From the NCBI GenBank assembly GCA_009192285.1, contig WBVU01000004.1, positions 1,138,001 to 1,202,000 on the forward strand: a stretch of 64,000 nt of DNA. Reading direction: 5' to 3'. Within the stretch, counting starts at the first letter, position 1, and each line of letters starts with the position of its first letter. The notes beneath the pieces were generated by a model. That model was given only the letters and a program-made list of their open reading frames with translations. It did not search any database and had not been told where the DNA came from. The DNA is from Morchella semilibera (Eukaryota; Ascomycota; Pezizomycetes; Pezizales; Morchellaceae). A program made the position numbers and the translations under genes. Below are positions 60,129-64,000 of this stretch, in pieces.

Positions 60129-63064
60129 ATGTCTGAACAACCTGAGATCCAGTTCCAGCCTCGAAGGCGGGCAAGTTCCAACCGTCAACGTCCTAAAGTT
60201 CGTGATGAAGATAGAAAAAGAATCGCAGTAGCGTTTGTCTCCCTTCCCCCCAAAATGGCGATTAAAAAATTGTAGAATTGACAAAAGACTATGTAGCTGT
60301 GATCACTGTAAGACACGGAAGATCCGGTGTAAGTTTATTATTTCTCGTTAGCTTGTGTCCCATATACCCTTGGGAACTAACAGTGTATGATATAGGCACT
60401 GGGGAGCAACCATGCCGACAATGTCATCTTGCAAATACCCCATGCAATTATCCACCCGCCTCTGCCAAAATTGTTGTCCCAGAGCTTTTTGTAGACAAGC
60501 TTCAAGCCAGGATATATGCACTTGAGAAGGCTCTTTATGAGGCAGTGCCGGATCAAACTCTGCGTGAAGATATCGTCAGCCGTTTCGGCATCAGTTTTCA
60601 AAGTCAAAACGGCAGTATATCTTCAAGCAGTGGAGAGCCGTCACCAACCTCCCCTAGGACAACAGGCTGGCTAGAGAATGGATCCTTTAGCACAAGAAAC
60701 CGAGCTATTGCAGGCGAAGATCTCGAGGCAGGTGATGAATTAAACAAATTTCAAAGCTATTCCGAGGGATATTCAAGTAAGTTTGATGTTTCTAAATGAA
60801 ATATCAACGGTTGAAGCTGATGGCATTAACAGGCTTCATTGGAGATTCCGCTGGAGCAACTTTCATAGACAAAATCCGGGAGTTTGTTAGATCCTCGTAT
60901 CCACACATACCTCGGAATATGTCGTACATACCTAGTCATAGCGTTCCTGTCGACCCTGTATTCTCGTTCACGTCGGCGGCATCTTCTTATTATACCCATG
61001 ATAGCCTACCACTATCCTTACCCGTCACCGATCCTTATACCCTTCCCCATAAGGCAACTGTTTTAAGACATTTGGAAATCTTCCTCAAGCTATGCGCTTC
61101 CGGCACGTCTGCTCACCCTGTAGATGGTGGCGGTATATTTCATTGGTTCAACCCATCAAAGATCTACCTGGAAATCGAAGCGTTGTACGAAGTCGCGAGC
61201 TACAGCTCTTCGCTCAATGGCACAGTCTCGCATGTAGACTATACCTCTCTTTGCGTCATAAATATGATACTCGCCCTCAGCTGCCAGGCAACAGCAACAA
61301 CTGGCACAAGTTCTACAGCTGAGGATGAGTTGGCCGGTATCTCAGCACACTGGCGTCATTTTGTAGTCGGATCAGAACCAATATCTCCTCATACGCATGT
61401 AGACCAGGCATACCACAATACGCGCGAGAACTCAGCCCCTCAATATGCACATAATAGCGCAAATACACTCCCGGGAATGACATTTTTTGCTCGCGCAAAA
61501 CTACTCCTTGTCAATCCAGTAGAGGAAGCTTCTTTGCCGTCTCTCCGCATAATCACTCTAATGTCCTATTATCTTCTTTCTGCAAACAGAAGAGATGCAG
61601 CATACATGTATATTGGCCTTGCCGTAAGGATGGCTGTATCACACGGGTTGCACCGAACTTGGAGGAAAGGTGAATGGGTTTCTGGAGGGGTCGGGCGTTA
61701 TAACGGTCCCGGGCCGCAATATTTATCAACATCTAGTGCGGAAGATCAGCTTCGCAAAAGGGTGCAGTATGAAGAAAAGAAACGAGAATTCTGGAACATT
61801 TACATCTTGGACAGGTGGGATCCCTTATTAATTATCACGGAGCATCGTTCTAAACCTGCACTGGATGTATAGGATATTTAGCTGCTATATGGGTAGGCCA
61901 GTTATGCTTTCTGATGAGGATATAGATGTTGATTTGCCCTCAGACATTGTGAGTAAAATATCAAGTGAAGTTTGTGGGTTGAAGTGTAACTTACTGTGAT
62001 GAAGGGCGATTCATTACCCTCAGGCGCAGGGCTGTCTGCACATGTTCGTCTTAGCAAAATAATGGGTGACGTTGTCAACAGTAAGTCATTAACTATGTGC
62101 CCCAGTACCTGTGTTAGTTTCTAACTGCTTCAGGGGTTTACCGCGTCCGAAGAACAACCAATGGTTTTGGGAGGGAAATTGGCGATGTTGTCGGTGTAAT
62201 TGAGAATATCCATAATGACCTGCGATCCTGGGAAGAAAGTCTTCCACCAGAACTTAAACTTATTAACGGTGTTGCTCGGGAACGTTCCGTTCTCCTCTTG
62301 CACTTCCTATACAATCAGGTAATTGCACTCCACTCAGGAGATTGGTTTTTGTGACGCCTTATCTAATGTTGGTGAAGCTTCATATCTTAACAACCAGACC
62401 CTCCCTCTTACTGGCAGCCAAACAACGGACAGCAGCCTTTTGTGTTTCTTCCGGAAAAATTCCTCAGATGCCACCACATATTGAACAGCACGTTATTATC
62501 TGTTCAAATGCCGCTCGTCGGAATATAGCCTTAGGAAGACAGCTTGAATCTTCTGGGTGGATATCTCATCACTCTTTCACGGACTATCATTACCTCTTTA
62601 ATGCAGCCATAATACTCTTGCTGAGTCGTCTATTTGGTCAAGAGATGCAAGAATGTACTTGTGCTACTGGTGCCTGCAGCACGCCAAGTAATGATGAAGA
62701 TGACATACATTTTGTCATCACGCTCCTCTCTAGCCTCGGTGAAAGAGGTAATGAAGCGGCGGCTGCGAGCTCAAAGACAGCCTCAGAGCTTAGTTTCATT
62801 GTGGAAAGAATGATTTCTGCGAGAGATAATACTCCCCCGGTTCCTGTCTCCCCACCAAGTCCAACCCCATACCCAAACCACGAAGTGTCAAATGTCGCTA
62901 TCAATGGACAATTTGAGGTTCCTGGCTATTTTTCAAGCCACTACAGCGTTACAGGAAACCCTCCGGATCCGGTAATTGGTTACGCAACGAAACAGTTGTA
63001 CCATCAGAATCTTGAAGTCGAGGATGTTTATGCATGGCTTCAGAGTGGCCATTTCGATAGGTGA
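60129..63064 (+). CDS. Zn2Cys6 transcription factor with fungal-specific regulatory domain
   Basis: Eight exons: 60129-60232, 60297-60328, 60396-60776, 60833-61814, 61873-61948, 62005-62080, 62134-62318 and 62378-63064. All seven introns close in frame, giving 840 aa. The DNA-binding cluster is assembled from three exons: DRKRIAV, then ACDHCKTRKIRC, then TGEQPCRQCHLANTPC, with six Cys in the classic spacing. The linker VVPELFVDKLQARIYALEKAL may form a coiled coil for dimerisation. The middle-homology region (fungal_trans) includes RHLEIFLKLC, FFARAKLLLVNPVEEASLPS, YYLLSANRRDAAYMYIGLAVRMAVSHGLHR, FWNIYILDR, and after intron 4 IFSCYMGRPVMLSDEDIDVDLPSD. Later blocks are LRSWEESLPPEL, LLLHFLYNQLHILTTRPSLLL and WISHHSFTDYHYLFNAAIILLLS. 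Nuclear by family. Target genes are not evident; no cluster partner lies within the window. Confidence 0.92.
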
Positions 63065-64000
63065 TCTTTTTTTTTTTTCTCAGCGCGGAGCTCTTTTCAT
63101 AGGCGTTTTCATTTTGGTCTGTTGCATTTCTGTACCTCATCCGGGGAAACCCCATTCCCCACAATTTCCCCATACTTGAATTTTTTGATGTCTTTCCGCT
63201 ATGCCTGTAAGGAGAGCGGAGTTGAATTTTTTGAATGGCGTTAGAATCTCCTCAATATCTCGTTCTACCACATTCTTCCTTGTTTTATTTATATGCGTGT
63301 AATCGTGGACCCTGAGAAAAATTGTTTGCTGTGGCACCAAGAATTATGGGGGCCTATGGTTATTTCTTACATGGATTTTCGAAATTGTTTATAGTGGAGA
63401 TATGTATCGTTTTTCTGAGTTATCGAATTGTATTTGAGACTGAACTTGAATTTGTTGAGCAGAGCAAGGGCCTGTTTGTTTTTGTGTTTTGTAACTGGAG
63501 ATTATTGCGCTCCATAATGACTTAAAGCATAAAGAATGCCCCGTATGCGTACTTTCAAACTAATCTTTGTACATTGAGGTCGCATCCTTCCTTCGGGGTC
63601 TTGGGGTAGATATATACGAGTACCGTAGCACGGGCCCCCTAGATGGAATATTAGTAGGCTTAGAGCTAAAGATACCGGACCGATTTCACCCGACAAGGCA
63701 GAGTGTTTCAATTGTACCCATGCAAACAGGAGAGGTTAATTGGTGGCGGTTGAGCTTTAGTGGTCCTGTTTTCTATGTCGAGATGAAAGCGGGAGGAACG
63801 TATGTACGTATTTCAAGCAATCAAATTTTCTCCGGCCTAAATCCTAGCGTTTGCCTCCAGATTCATTTACCGTTTCTCCGAAATTATAATCGGCAATAAG
63901 TTAGCTTGTACAACGTTATGGCGAACAGCGTCGGTTTTTCTTTCTGCAGGTCCACTCCAAATTCATTCGGTAGCGCGTAACTGCATGGAACTTTCCGTAA
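63065..64000. other. 3' flank; no supported gene
   Basis: T-rich 3' region of the regulator gene. A 110-codon frame (63567-63899, +) has no recognised motif, and its start context and neighbours give no support; it could be an exon of a gene beyond the window. Confidence 0.45.

Noticed and set aside
63567-63899. 110-codon open frame at the right edge
   Set aside because: No motif; it could be an exon of a gene outside the window, but nothing supports it here.

Overview
The window looks like nuclear DNA of a filamentous ascomycete (Pezizomycotina). Genes are split by many short introns (about 50-80 bp, GT..AG with CTAAY-like branch sites). The families are typical of these fungi: Zn2Cys6 regulators, a CON-6 protein, a fungal phosphoketolase/acetate kinase pair, a PL3 pectate lyase and a DUF3824-like protein. 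The species cannot be fixed from the sequence. All gene models were spliced by hand from homology and reading-frame closure.

Layout. 1-1353 is the 3' part of a cytochrome P450 with one frameshift. 1632-2060 (-) is a small basic protein. About 2.1-14.4 kb holds no recognisable gene, only dispersed short repeats and hairpins. 15112-17300 (+) is an unusual fusion of a Zn2Cys6 DNA-binding domain with a maltose/galactoside O-acetyltransferase. On the minus strand follow aldose 1-epimerase (18263-19389), a CON-6 protein (20159-20567), complex I subunit NDUFS7/PSST (21937-22917) and phosphoketolase (23440-26233). A three-exon membrane protein (26982-27769, -) separates phosphoketolase from acetate kinase (29230-30795, +). 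Next come a ZIP zinc transporter (33980-35177, +), a decayed NAD(P)-binding epimerase (36290-36862, -), a cytochrome b5/FMN 2-hydroxyacid dehydrogenase ending in a peroxisomal signal (38002-39678, +) and a DUF3824-like protein (40944-42644, +). After gene-poor stretches there is a secreted PL3 pectate lyase (46539-47428, +), an F-box/LRR-like protein (51058-53351, +) and a second Zn2Cys6 regulator (60129-63064, +).

How the genes work together. Phosphoketolase splits xylulose-5-P or fructose-6-P to acetyl-P, and acetate kinase turns acetyl-P into acetate and ATP, so these two neighbours form a complete bypass from pentose phosphates to acetate. The other genes look like an ordinary mix of metabolism, wall degradation and regulation.

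Most interesting non-genic signals. (1) The 8-bp palindrome TACATGTA occurs about 48 times by hand count where about one is expected, and all but one copy lies outside coding exons. (2) At least five hairpins share GTAC-starting ends but have different inner stems; three share a TGTTGC loop core. They look like one unnamed family of small non-autonomous elements. Two genes carry a single-base frameshift in a homopolymer, which may be sequence error or real decay.
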